Positions 13,393 to 24,848 of a stretch of DNA of 64,000 bases are shown here, one piece after another. Position numbers and translations under genes: made by a program. The notes beneath the pieces are model-generated. The model did not search any database, was not told the origin of the DNA, and was given only the letters and a program-made list of their open reading frames with translations. This DNA is from Oscheius tipulae (taxonomy: Eukaryota > Nematoda > Chromadorea > Rhabditida > Rhabditidae): assembly GCA_037178975.1 (NCBI GenBank), contig JASJZH010000003.1, positions 7,068,001 to 7,132,000 on the forward strand. Direction: 5' to 3'. Position 1 is the first letter of the stretch. Each line of letters opens with the position of its first letter.

Positions 13393-14184
13393 ATTATACC
13401 CTTTTGTTTGTTAATTTCCCCCAAATCTCGTTGATTTTTCGGTCCCTCTGAATACGCGGTCGCGGTAAAGTTGTTTCAAATTGTCGTGTCAGTTATCTAT
13501 GTTCTGCAGTAGTATCTCATCGTTTGTACTCTCTCCCATGATGGATAAATCGTTCTTCTTGTAATTTTTTTAATTGTTATGAGATAAGTGGTTGCAAAAC
13601 CAACGTTTATCTGGGAAAGTTGTGTGGAGTCCGTCTTGTTCGAGATCGCAGTCGGCTGTTTTCTTACTTCCACAATAGTTAATGTCGTGGAATTCAAAAT
13701 AGTTGTTTCGCACATTTTTCTCATCGAGTTTTAGACACTTTCGAGGGAAAGATTAGTCTAATTTGGCCTTTTTGATGATAGAATTGATGGTTTTTTTCTG
13801 AGTTTTCCCTTTAGCAACGTTCATAGCTCGTTTTTCATCTATTATTTGCATGTAGGAATTGCCGATTCTTATATTCTTCGTTTGGAACTGTCTTTTAGGA
13901 ATTACGATATCAAACCCTGTTGAGACTTTCCTTTTTCTTGCGGATGCGTTTTGCAAGCCGTATCGACCCATCTGCGTGCAAAAAAGGTTTTCTTGGTGCT
14001 GTTGACATCGTTTACTTTGTATTCACACGCGAATTGTGCCGATATGGGTCTGCTGAATCCATCGTATGTTTTGCAAACGATCGGTAGTTATTTTCTAATA
14101 TTACTTTTGAATCAGCTCTTCCGTTTTTTCCTGGTTTCGACGGATTAATTTTACCATTTTTCAGTTGATATCTGGGCCGAGACG
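13393..14184. other. Spacer between RPB2 and CNOT9
   Basis: The spacer is AT-rich and contains one short minus-strand reading frame described separately. Nothing else is recognised. Confidence 0.4.
13753..13971 (-). CDS. Small basic protein, function unknown (possible last exon of a minus-strand gene)
   Basis: The frame gives about 72 aa, starting MGRYGLQNASARKRKV and ending TINSIIKKAKLD. It is lysine/arginine-rich with a plausible nuclear or nucleolar character. The sequence gcacgcag immediately before the ATG could be a splice acceptor, so this may be a terminal exon continuing from sequence upstream near 14000-14100. No family is recognised. It lies in a low-GC spacer, so chance ORF status cannot be excluded. 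Confidence 0.3.
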   Translation of the reverse strand: MGRYGLQNASARKRKVSTGFDIVIPKRQFQTKNIRIGNSYMQIIDEKRAMNVAKGKTQKKTINSIIKKAKLD

Positions 14185-16243
14185 ATGTCTAACAGCGACA
14201 CTCCGACTCTCTTGGATAGGGCCTCGCCGGCAACTCAAGCCTCGCAGATTGCTCAGCCCTCGTCGACTGGTCAGGATATCAATCGGTTTGTCTTTCCTTT
14301 TTTATTGTAAAACCCCTGATTCTAGGGATGAAATCCTCGCCTGGATCCAAGATCTGCGCGACCCCCTGAAACGCGAATCGGCTCTTCTGGAGCTGAGCAA
14401 GAAGCGCGACAGCGTCCCCGATCTGCCGCTGTGGCTGTGGCACTCGTTCGGATCGATGGCCACACTGCTTCAAGAAGTCATCTCCATCTATCCTGCCATC
14501 ATGCCGGCCTCGTTGAGCGCAGCCCAGTCGAATCGCGTCTGCAATGCTCTGGCCCTGATGCAGTGTGTGGCCAGTCACAAGGAGACTCGCGGTCTTTTCC
14601 TCCAAGGTAATTTCATCTTTTTTTTATTGATCACTTAAATAAGAAACATCGGTTTTTGTAATCGCTGTTCCATTTGGCTTCTTGTTTGTTGCTCACGTAC
14701 AAGTCTTCTAATTTGTCCCTATAGACGACGTGTTTTCGGCCTACTTCAGCTGAGAACCGCGCTTACCGCCTTTCCCATCCCGAATTTCCATAATTTGCCG
14801 CGGGAAACTCGTAGATACTGAAAGTGCACATAAGTTATGAGATGGAGACTGGATCGAGAATCTTTCCACTTAGTGATCATCGAAAACTAATGAGATATTA
14901 ATCCTAATACCCGAATTTCAGCCCACATCCCTCTCTACCTGTACCCGTTTCTTCACACGACCAAGACATCTCGTTCCTTCGAATATCTTCGTCTGACATC
15001 TCTCGGTGTGATTGGAGCTCTGGTTAAGACCGACGAGAAAGATGTGAGTTCTTATTCCTTGTTTTCTTGCCTGAAACACCATTTTCTTTCTAAATGAGAC
15101 CAAAATCTATACCTCGAATAGCCTATCACCACTCAGGTAATCTCCTTCCTGCTTTCAACCGAGATCATCCCGCTCTGTCTGCGTATAATGGAACAGGGAA
15201 CGGAGCTGTCGAAGACCGTCGCCACTTTCATCCTGCAGAAGATTCTCCTCGACGACACCGGTCTGGCCTACATCTGTCAGACCTACGAGCGATTCAGTCA
15301 TGTCGCCATGATTCTGGTTCATTCAGTTTGCTTAGAAAAATAGTATCTTTTTCAGGGTAAAATGGTACTGAAGCTGGCCCGAGAGCCGTCGACGCGTCTT
15401 CTGAAGCACGTGATCCGCTGCTACAGCCGTCTGAGCGACAATTCCAGGTAATTTTCATTCTGTTTTGGCCACAAATCCTGTCAATTTAACCTTGCAAACC
15501 TGTTACATCCTGTCGTTCTCAATATGTTACATGTCTTGTTTTCTTGTTTTCTCGGGTCAACGTTGACCAATCCTCCTGTCCCAACTTTTTACCCTCCGAT
15601 AACGTCATGTTCTTATCCACCTGCTTCTATCTTACTTCCTGTCCACCGTACTGCCAAACTTGTCAGACTGTCTTCTTCTTCATCCTATCGCAACCAACCT
15701 TCTGACGCTGTCAATCTTTCCCTTGATCTTGTCTTACACTGTATGCTTAAATCTGCCGCTTTTTGATTTTTCTCTTCTATCTTTTTATATGCAAGCCGTC
15801 TATATCGACCTGTCGCGCCCTTTATTTATATCCTTGATCACTTGATTTGTCACTTCAATTTCTGCTATCCTATCCACGTTAATTTTTTCGTACTACCACA
15901 GTAAGATACCTTTCATTGTTTGTTGCAATTCGAGTTTTGGCTCTGTCAAATTTGAGGCATGTCGCCTCCTCTTTGGCAATCTAACTCAGTTACTCTTGAC
16001 TCGAAAAGCGCGCCACCCACAAATCCATCATACTTGTCACATTTAGGGCGCAAATGGCTCTGATTCGCTGCCTTCCGGACCAGCTAAAGGATTCGACATT
16101 CAAGGACCAACTCGAGACGGACAAGTCCTCCAAGAATTGGCTCAGATCTCTCATGAAAAATCTCGGTGAATTTTTATTTATTTTTGTCCTTATTCCAAAT
16201 TCCAGAAATTCCTCCGTCTGCCTTCCTGCTAGAAGACTGTTGA
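14185..16243 (+). CDS. CNOT9: CCR4-NOT complex subunit 9 (Rcd1/CAF40)
   Basis: Seven exons (14185-14285, 14326-14606, 14922-15043, 15137-15316, 15356-15447, 16047-16165, 16206-16243) join in frame to 310 aa; human CNOT9 is 299 aa. A short Ser/Thr/Gln-rich N-terminus precedes the armadillo-repeat Rcd1 fold. Family signatures are clear: [57 protein letters not shown] and [13 protein letters not shown]9 is a scaffold of the CCR4-NOT deadenylase and binds tryptophan residues of GW182 and other repressors. The 599 bp fifth intron is rich in ctgtc/tcttc motifs. The last exon encodes only a short divergent tail ([12 protein letters not shown]). Confidence 0.96.
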
Positions 16244-16562
16244 AGCATAGCACACACATATCATTCCAAAGTTCTGAAAATACGGTATATTTCCTATTTC
16301 TTTCCCAGCTAACTTTTTTAAAATTATCTCTCTCTACCCGTATTCTTGACGTGTAACCTGCGTTTTTCTTATCATTTGACTATATACTATGTGTTTGTAA
16401 GGACCTGTTACTACCCTTTTTTTTGCTCCCCCACTACCCCCCCTCGTGAACCAAATTTACGTGTACAGCTTTCCAGATGCTATTGAAGATTAAATAAAGT
16501 TACAGTCTGTCTATTTTGTATATATTGATGTGGTTAATGGCCACTTATACTTGATGGAATAA

Positions 16563-17510
16563 ATGTACTTTTGTTGGAAAATGGAAGAACTTAGAATGTA
16601 CTCCAAAACGGCCATGATAGACCCGAACGACATCAAGTTGGAGCCGGGATTCGAGTCGGGCGAGTCATTTTTCGAGGATGAGAGTAGCCTCCACGCTATT
16701 CCCTTCTTCAAGACTCGTCCAGCCACCTCGCACCCGCGTCTTCTGCCAATGGTCAGCCTTCTTGCTTTTTGTTTTTTTTTGGAAAATATTAATAGCTAGA
16801 AGTTAATCACGGACTAGAAGCTGCATACTGTCATTTTGTTTTGCAATTACTCTATACTTTCTATATGTCTATATGCTAGTCTTCCAAAGATCAATGCTCA
16901 TCCGCGCAGTTTTAATCCATACTTCTCCTAACTGAGCTGTGAATTTGTTCCTCCATCTGACTTCAGTCTACCAGATATTCTTCTTCATCGTGTTCCTTTC
17001 AATTTGGATCTTCTGCGTTTGCCACTTTTCCCTGTACTGACCATTTTGCTGTTTCGAGCTCCGAACACTAAGCGTCGTTGTATCTGCGTTTGTTCAAACT
17101 ATTCGAGCACGAACGTTCAATACTTTGACTTCTGAACACAAAAGAAGGTAGCTGCCGTAGAAAACAGGCAAAAACATCATTAAATTCCCTCTGAAAATCC
17201 CTATTTTTTTCAGCCAGATGTCTGCTGGGACAGAAGCTGCTTTCCAGATGACGATGATATCCAGCTGGAGGATAAAGAAGTCTCCGAAGTTAATGGTTAG
17301 TCCTCTTTTCTTATTATCGATTTCAAAAACCAAATTCCAGCTCTGAGCAGACTGACAAGCGAGCAGATGACCGGATTTGTGCAAAGACTGACGAACAGGG
17401 CTGTTCTGCTGGACTGGAAAGAGCAGGAAGAGATGACACGCTGGAACGACATCAGAAAAGAACCAGAGAGAGTCGAGGTTGGAGCTCCGGAAGGAGAAGA
17501 TGAACCCTAG
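16563..17510 (+). CDS. lin-52: LIN52-like subunit of the DREAM/MuvB complex
   Basis: Exons end at 16751, then 17214-17295 and 17341-17510. From the ATG at 16581 they give 140 aa; a second in-frame ATG at 16563 adds six residues. The C-terminal half, DDIQLEDKEV then LSRLTSEQM, LTNRAVLLDWKEQEEMTR, aligns with the LIN52 helix pattern (DDIDMLKEL, SLTTANLMEKV, LQNLAYQLGLDESREMTR). The EMTR block is the clearest match. LIN52 bridges LIN9 and RB-family pockets in the MuvB core and so helps repress cell-cycle genes. The N-terminal part (acidic, SGESFFEDE) is not conserved. The call rests on one short domain. Confidence 0.7.
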
Positions 17511-18252
17511 TATTTTCAAATGTTGAAAACAACCCGGTTTACTAACTTATAATGTGATCTCCATAAACGTGTACTATGCCTGTTTTGCTTATTTTTTTAG
17601 TCGTTTTTGACGAAAAACGTACCTATCTTTTATATGTAAATATCTGGCATTCTATGTCACTCTGTATATCCAGTCTTTTATTCTGTCGGTATCCTATTTT
17701 GTAAGCATCACACATACTTTTCCTAATACAATCTACCTGATACTTTGATATCTAAAGACAGCAACGGAAGTTCTTGATTAGCAGGCGAGGGAATCCATTA
17801 CGTAGATAATTCACCAGTTGGTCCAGAAGAGATACAGTTCGTCGAGAAAAGATTGACTGTTTTACCTTTATGTGAAGAAAGCGGATTTGGTTTGAAGTAT
17901 TCCGATAAGGCACCAGTTAAACGCCTTGTCTCTTAAAAGCCAGACTTTGCCAGCATTTCTTGCCATTTTCTGCGCATTTGAAGACCGATGCTTTCTAATC
18001 CTGCTCCGGTGAACGTCAGCATGTTAAAATGATATCGTCAGCATGAATTCACGGAGTAATCCGTGAATTCTGACGATATCATTTTCAACACTGGAGAAGT
18101 TTTGCTTAGAGAACCGGGCAAGTAGTTTTGACGTTTAGTGTAAAGAGATACCTTTTCTGTCTCTTTCTCCCTTCACCAGCTTCAACCCGCGTTTAGATCG
18201 CAGCCCTCATTTTCATTTTGTAGAATGAAAATAGGACATTCCTCTTTTCAGA
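17511..18252. other. Spacer between LIN52-like gene and SNF8
   Basis: No gene is seen. The spacer holds a strong foldback (18022-18090, listed separately) and ends with ttttcag just before the SNF8 start. Confidence 0.5.
18022..18090. repeat. 69 bp foldback/hairpin, MITE-like
   Basis: The arms AAAATGATATCGTCAG and GAATTCACGGA on the left are repeated inverted on the right around a 4-5 nt loop (gtaa). The only clear arm mismatches are a CAT insertion and a single base. A stem of nearly 30 bp is far beyond chance and suggests a miniature inverted-repeat element. Confidence 0.75.
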
Positions 18253-19706
18253 ATGGCCTCGAGAGCTCGCCGAGGCGTTGGAGTCGGCGCGGTCCAGAAG
18301 AAGGAGACCACACAGGCAATGTTTAACGCGAGAGGCGAACAACTGGCTGGCGAGCAGCTACGCGTCTTCTCCAATCAGCTCAATGAATTCACTACCAGGT
18401 TTTTCTTTTGTTTACCATACAAAATATACTTTTAGGCTGGAACAATTCGCCCACAGACACCGGGATGAGATCAGACGCAATTCGCAGTTCCGACGGCATT
18501 TTCAGGAGATGTGTGCCAGTGTCGGGGTCGATCCTCTAGCTTGTGAGTTTATTGACAGAAAGCCAAAGAAATTGGGAAATTTTCAGCCGGAAAAGGATTC
18601 TGGGCCGAAAAACTGGGAGTAGGAGACTTTTACTACGAACTGGCTGTCCAAATTGTCGAGGTATGCTTGCCATTTTTAATTTTCCTTCACAGAAGGTAAA
18701 AAAGAGAAGAGAAGTACCGTAATTTAAGGTTTGTCTCTCCACGAATCACATAAACGGAGGGATCATGACTATCGAGGAGATGAGGAATCGCCTGATGAGA
18801 AGCAGGTCGCGAACAAGGAAGGAGACCATTACAACGTTTGTTTTTCAAGCTTTATACACCAAAAAATGACTTTAGAGACGATATTATTCGAGCAGTAGAC
18901 AAGCTGAAAGTGCTAGGGAGTGGGTTCGAGCTCGTGCCACTCGGCGGAGGACGATTCCTGGTCCAGAGCGTCCCAGGTGAGCTCAGCATGGACCATTCGC
19001 GAGTTCTACAACTGGCCGAGGATGCGGCCTTCGTCACAAAGGAGCTCATTGTCGACAAATTGAGGTATTTTTTTTTTTGCGTTTTAATGCGAGCCAATGT
19101 CAAGCAGGCTTCATTTTTTTTATCGCTTATAAGCAGAATGGTCATAACCATTTCGGTAGGAAGGTAGCTCAGAGATTTGATCTTTCTAACTACAATGGCA
19201 GAGGCTTGTATACCAAAATTTGCTCCGAATTATCGGCCGCTGGTCTATTTCGAACATTCTATTTACCATAGCTGCCCTTCCTGTGTTGTATATGAATTCA
19301 CCGACTGTTTCGCACAAAATCGAGCTCTACGAGTGTTCAAGTTTAGGCTTGTCGCAAATTGTACAAACCAATTTGTAACTTTACGACGCATCAAAACGTG
19401 ATATTTCGGCGGAGTTCGTCCTTGCAAAGACGAGTCAAAGTCATTCGAACGCGAGAATAGCATAGTGGCCGTTCCCGGGGTTATTATTGTTCAAAACTCT
19501 CTAAAAATCTATTTTTCTTTAGATGGGATTCGGTCCGCGCTCAGAAGGCTCTCGACCATCTGGTCAAGGAAGGACTCGCCTGGATAGACACCCAATCCTC
19601 GGACTCGACTACCCAATACTGGATTCCATCCCTTTTCCTTCAGCAGCACTGTCATTCCACGAGCACCAGCGTCTCCGAAAGTATTCAGTCCATGGCCATG
19701 TTTTAG
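18253..19706 (+). CDS. SNF8: ESCRT-II subunit SNF8/VPS22
   Basis: Six exons (18253-18398, 18436-18542, 18587-18660, 18729-18835, 18876-19064, 19523-19706) join in frame to 268 aa; human SNF8 is 258 aa. The N-terminus [17 protein letters not shown] and the signatures [50 protein letters not shown] and [12 protein letters not shown] are those of VPS22, including the tandem winged-helix domains. ESCRT-II sorts ubiquitinated cargo into multivesicular bodies and nucleates ESCRT-III. The start follows ttttcag by one base. BUD23 starts only 140 bp downstream of the stop with an AATAAA between them, a spacing compatible with a nematode operon. Confidence 0.97.
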
Positions 19707-19845
19707 CCTTTTTTCTCTTGCCCAGCATTTTGTAATCTAGTCCCTCAATAAATTATTCGAGCTTTTCATGTGTTTTTCATATAACTTTGGTCATTTTTCC
19801 AATGATTTCTCGTAAATTGTCTGCATGAAAATCAAATTAATTAAG

Positions 19846-22070
19846 ATGGCCGCCAGAATTCGACCGGAACATTCGGGACCTCCGGAACTGGTAATATTAA
19901 TAACTTCTGTGGATTTTAATAGGAAAAATTAAGTATTATAACGAGGACGAGGCTGTCCGATATGCTCGCAACTCGCACATTATCGGAATACAGGCTGAAA
20001 TGGCCGGAAGAGCACTGGAACTATTAGCTCTGCCCGATGAGCACCAGGGACTCATCTTGGATATTGGTGGGTCTTTTTTTTACATCAGCAAGAGAATTTT
20101 CTTCGCTGTGTGTGTATAGCTGGAATTTTAAGAGAGCTACGCTCAGAAACGTGAAGTTTGTAGTTCGATAGTCTGTTCAGGAACGATATTAACTGGCGAC
20201 ATACTATAGAATTTTCCCTCACGGGACCCGCCGATTCACCCGTCCAATCACAACTGGAATGTCTCTTTGTGGCTGGCGAGGAAAAATTCTTCAGTATGCC
20301 GCCAGTTAATATCACTCCTGAACAGACTATAGGGAGTGTGCACTTTGTTGCTTGCCAAAAAACCTGAAGCTTGAAAGATTAGTTTCAACTGATTTAAAAA
20401 AACTGAGAGAAAAATTTCAGTCTAATTAGGGAATCTGTTTGTTTTGACCCTTTTTGATGTCACAAAGTTCGAAAAGACGATATCAAGAACCGTCTGCAGA
20501 ATCTAGTCTATCATAGGCTGGAAAAATTGAGCCTGTAAGCCTAGAGAATTTCATGTTGACAAGTTTGCAGATATAGAAATAATCTTGTTTTTGACGTTCA
20601 TATCTCTTTGTAATCTGTCATATTGCATGCTAGTCAGACTCTTTCCAACTCACTTTTTAGGCTGCGGCACCGGCATCAGTGGAGAAGTGCTCAAGGACGC
20701 TGGACACCTCTGGATCGGTCTCGATGTCAGTCGTCCGATGCTCGAAATAGCTCGCGGCAATGAGGAAGAAGACGGATTAGGCGACTTTATTCACAAGGAC
20801 ATGGGCACCGGGATGCCATTCAGGCCTGGAAGCTTTGATGGGGCTATCAGGCATGCGTTTTTTTAAATTTTAATACGAATTTCAGCATTTCCGCGATCCA
20901 GTGGCTCTGTCACGCGAACAGCTCTGAGGAGAAGCCTGTCAAACGCCTTCACCGCTTCTTCCAAAGTCTCTACGCGTGTCTGGGACGGGGCACCCGAGCC
21001 GTCTTCCAATTCTACCCGGAAAACGAGGAACAGTCCGAACTGATCATGTCCCAGGCCATGCGGGCCGGCTTCAATGGCGGTCTCGTTGTTGATTACCCAG
21101 AGAGTACCAAGGCGCGAAAGTGGGTTCTTGTTTTGGCTGCTAATCAGAGAGAAGTTTAGAGTCTATCTGGTGTTGATGACGGGAGGAATGGCACAGCTGC
21201 CAACTGCCTTGACGGAGGAGAACCAGCAGAGACATCAAGTTGACAATGTGGAGCGACGGTAAGAGATTTTGCTTCACTTTCAAACTGTCGTACATCAGTG
21301 TTACTGCTGCAGTTACTGTATCATGACCGGAAGAGCTAGCCTTTAAGAAAGGATGGCTTTGTCTGAGTGTAGACAAAGGCAGCATCTGATCCATAGACAG
21401 CTTCTGACATGTTATTTTGGCACTAGGAAATACAGAAGCAGCAAAATCAATTGACGCGTGTATCGAAATGCTGTAAAAATCAAAAAAAATAATGAGCATG
21501 ATTGTAACCCCATTTAATGTTTCCATAAAATGTTCTGGGTTCGGATATTATTAGCACGTTGGAGCCACTCGATTTGGAGAAGACTTCACCCCATTTTTAC
21601 TGTTGTTTTGTCTAAACATGGTTGCTACTCCCAACAATATCTTCCTCCACAGTGTCTGTCGTGTTCATCATAATTGTGCCTCAAAAGTAGCTATTAGGAT
21701 ACCATAATCTACTTGCTTATCCAAAGTTGTATTTCTAGAACTTAATTGGTCTCGAAAAACACGAAATTTGCCGAATACCGTACCCAATAACTTTACCGAA
21801 GTCATGAACAGAACTGGCAAACTTGGATTTTTTAGAGCGCAAACTTTCAATATACTTTCATTGACAGAGAAACCGTTGCAGATGTCTTTATCCGCAAAAA
21901 GCACCTCCATTTTCAGGACCTTTGTCGTGCACGGCAAGAAGGACAACAAGCGGCCCTCTAAAGGCTCTAAGGCCTGGATCGAGGCGAAGAGACAGCGCCA
22001 AATGAAGCAGGGAAGAGACGTTCGCAGCGAGTCCAAGTATTCCGGGCGCAAGAGGAAGACCCGTTTTTAG
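19846..22070 (+). CDS. BUD23: 18S rRNA (guanine-N7) methyltransferase BUD23/WBSCR22
   Basis: Six exons (19846-19890, 19934-20066, 20661-20850, 20886-21119, 21160-21258, 21917-22070) join in frame to 284 aa; human BUD23 is 281 aa. It opens with [10 protein letters not shown] and shows SAM-binding motif I ([14 protein letters not shown]), [25 protein letters not shown] and the basic nuclear tail [13 protein letters not shown]23 with TRMT112 makes the m7G mark in 18S rRNA and is needed for 40S export. Intron 3 has a GC donor (AG|gcatgc). Introns 2 and 5 are unusually long (594 and 658 bp); intron 2 contains a MITE. The acceptor of intron 1 is the weak attaag, chosen because ttttaatag would break the frame. 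Confidence 0.96.
20168..20331. mobile_element. MITE with ~50 bp terminal inverted repeats (in BUD23 intron 2)
   Basis: The left end ATAGTCTGTTCAGGA, then GATATTAACTGGCG, is repeated inverted at the right end. The match extends about 50 bp with only a few mismatches, and the centre is about 60 bp. No ORF is inside. The same terminal motif (TAGTCTGTTCA) recurs in the DPH1 intron, suggesting one family. Confidence 0.8.
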
Positions 22071-22381
22071 AAGATGATTATGTTTGTTATATTGTTGCTT
22101 TGTTCTGTTTGTTAAAGTCTATCCATTAATCCTCTTGACCCATTATGGCTGGCAGGGGCGCTGTCAACAATTTCTATCGGGCGTCCGCGCCGCGAGCCGC
22201 GTCGCCGCAAGAGAGACTGGTCTGGGTCGCCGAGGCGCCGCCGCGTGACTAGGCCGCGATCCACAAGCGGCGCCATCTCTAGCCAACGCACTCGCCTCGA
22301 CTACTATACAACTCTCAATTGCTTTTGGCTCATTACTAGCTGCCTCTTAATTTCTGGAAGGAATCTTTGGATATTACTAAA
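22071..22381. other. CpG-rich spacer with a 35-codon frame (22145-22252)
   Basis: The spacer between BUD23 and the FLYWCH gene has an abrupt GC- and CpG-rich block (about 22145-22290). It holds an ATG frame starting MAGRGAVNNFYRASAPRA and ending in TAG at 22252. No family is recognised; the block may be promoter-like or an inserted fragment. Confidence 0.4.
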
Positions 22382-24848
22382 ATGGAGAAGATAGCAGACG
22401 ATTCGACTCTACAAGAACTGAGTGATGGTAGGTCTAGCGAATTTAAAAGTAGAGACGACGGGTATGTGCCATTGTGTTGAAGTGTGTTTTGATAGCGTTC
22501 TTTGACAATACCGTTTTAAATGAGTGAGGAAATGTAACTCAGTGAGTCTGTAAAAGTCTGTACAGAACAGTTAGAACTGGGCATTGTCTGAATGAAACCA
22601 TGAACATTGAGAAAGATTACCATGTTATTAGTCACCAGTCGTTTTTATAGAATAAGGCTGATCCTTTTATTTAATTGAGGTACAAACTTCACTCTATTTC
22701 TACTACAAATTTGCTCAAAAGAACCCGATGCTAAGGGCAAATGACTGTAGACAGATCTAGAGGCAAGAACGGTGGCCATAGTCAAGTTTGCCTGAACCTT
22801 TTGTGCTCATTCCGTTCAAAGTCGTTACGAAAAAGCAATAAGTTGCCCCTTCCAGAATCACTAATGGACCCGACAGCCATTCTGCAGGCCATAAATGGAG
22901 TGGGAACGTCGAAAGATAAAGGTATCAAGCGGCAGAGGAGAGGCAACCGTATGAAGGTTCGATTTCTCAACTGTTCGAAGGAGATAACGGATTCAGATCT
23001 ACGACAATGGCTTCATTTTCACTTATGACAAGGATTCACAGTGCGGACAGAAGAGCTTCTGGCGCTGTGAGAGGAAATCTGAGTGCCAGGTGGGAAAATA
23101 GGGTGAAGCAGTTGTTTTTAGGCTTTGATAAGTTCTACAATTGTAGAGCATATCAGATACTACAACTTTCCAGAACAACAATACTGCAAATCAGGTTCTA
23201 GTCCTTAAATCAGCAGTTATCCTATAGACTCGGGCGTGCGCCAGTCTGAAGCTGTAGGAGCCGCACCAAAATTCTAAATTGCTCTGGCATGGTGCTCTAC
23301 CTCTGAACCTTACTTTATCCCCTTTTCCACGTCTAGAGCTTCAAAAAGACGCCCATCAAGCCATAAAAGTTTGAGATTCACACAAAGTTTAGTATACTCC
23401 TCCGTTGAAAGTCTAGCAACTTTACGGCCATTTTTCAAGTTCAGGACGTGATCTTTAACTTTTGCAATGTTCTGCAAAGTTTTAAAGGAAATAGAGGACT
23501 ACAACTTTTCAAAGCATGATAGAATTGGATATTAACGTTTTGAACTAGAAAATAGGGCGAGAAGTGGCGCGCTGGTGGCGCCAACATTTTTAAACTATTC
23601 TTTTCTACCATGAATACTCACCGAAATAGATCCATTTTAGGCTCGAGTCCACACTTACACCATTACCAACCAGATCGTCAAAAGAATAAATGAGCATACC
23701 CATGAGGCTCCGAAGCTAGACGAGCTACCTCCGTGGCTTGTCCTCAAGCAGACCCAGTCCGCAGACCCAGACGAGGAAATGTCACCGGGAAAGGAGATCA
23801 CAACTGGAGTACTGCTCAATGCGAATTTTTCGGGGAACAGTACCAACAACGCTCTGGCGAAGATTCTTGAGAGGGAAATTGATGGGGAGACTGGAGAGAC
23901 TTCTGGGGCTATAGATGTAAGTCAGGTAGAGAGGGACTGTGATAGTGACTACCTTACGACTATTTCGAATTATTCCATTTCAGATCTTCCACACGGTCAA
24001 AGAAGAGCCGAAACAAGAAGAGCCATTCATCGCCACTCCTTTGAAAAGAAGAAAACGGATCACGAAAAAGGACGACAGTGATCAAGATGACTGGGAAGAC
24101 ATTATCGAAGCAGCGAAGAAGCTGATAGACTATGCCCGATCGAACCAGAGTATTCCAGAGTGAGTTCAAAGGACAGCCGACAATTTCAGGGACAGTAGAC
24201 AGAGAAACAGTTGACAAGGGACAAGGGACCTCAGACAGTAGACATAGTCACAGTGATAGTAAGCTTTTAGAAACAGTCCTTGTTGCTGCCCCCCATCTGT
24301 CCTAGACTTCTTGGAACGGAACAATCTGTCCAAATATGCTTCCCGACTAGCCAAATTCTCCTTGGAAAAACTGCGCCTCTTCTCTCAACAGGACTGTCTC
24401 ACATTGCTCCAAAACGAAGCCGACGGTCTCCTTCTATTCCACTCCCTTAAAAAAGTCCCCAGTCCCGAAGTCTCTTCGTCTTCTTCCAGCCAGCTTACTC
24501 TTTTCATGGCTCCTACGAACGGGGAAGAGGAGCCAGTCTATCAGATGATTGTTCTCCAGGAAAAGACGCCGGTGAGTCATCCTGTCCCAGCTGTACAGTT
24601 GTGTGGCAACTGTTCAGAACGAGCTGCGAGATGAGATGGAACACAAAGGACTCTTATCGAAAGAGGAGAGCTCCAAAATCTGCGTTGAGGGTCCGCGCAA
24701 GATAAAGGTCCAACTTGATGAGAAGGTACGGGAGAGACAGAGAAAAGATACAGAAATATTTCAGATAATTAGTAGCTGGCCGTCAGAAACAGTCCTCCAG
24801 TTTACTACAGTCAAAGGAGTCTGTCTTCTTAATCGGATCTCATCATAA
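22382..24848 (+). CDS. FLYWCH zinc-finger protein with a CP2/Grainyhead-like C-terminus
   Basis: Eight exons (22382-22427, 22856-22956, 22997-23089, 23641-23916, 23984-24159, 24277-24571, 24618-24725, 24765-24848) join in frame to 392 aa. Residues ~49-110 form a FLYWCH finger: IYDNGFIFTYDKDS, KSFWRCERKSEC, ARVHTYT, EHTHE, with the Cys and His ligands in place. A basic KRRKR stretch follows. Residues ~245-390 resemble the C-terminus of TFCP2/LBP-1 proteins: a SAM-like helix set (FLERNNLSKYASRLAKF), then QNEADGLLLFHSLK, QLTLFMAP, VYQMIVLQEKT. FLYWCH proteins bind DNA in repression of neuronal genes in nematodes; the CP2 tail oligomerises. The CP2 DNA-binding domain itself is absent. The acceptor for exon 6 (aaacag) was chosen because the nearer tcctag breaks the frame. 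Confidence 0.75.

Noticed and set aside
24277-24310. Acceptor tcctag at 24305 for exon 6 of the FLYWCH gene
   Set aside because: It shifts the frame out of the FLERNNLSKY segment; the aaacag acceptor keeps all exons in phase.
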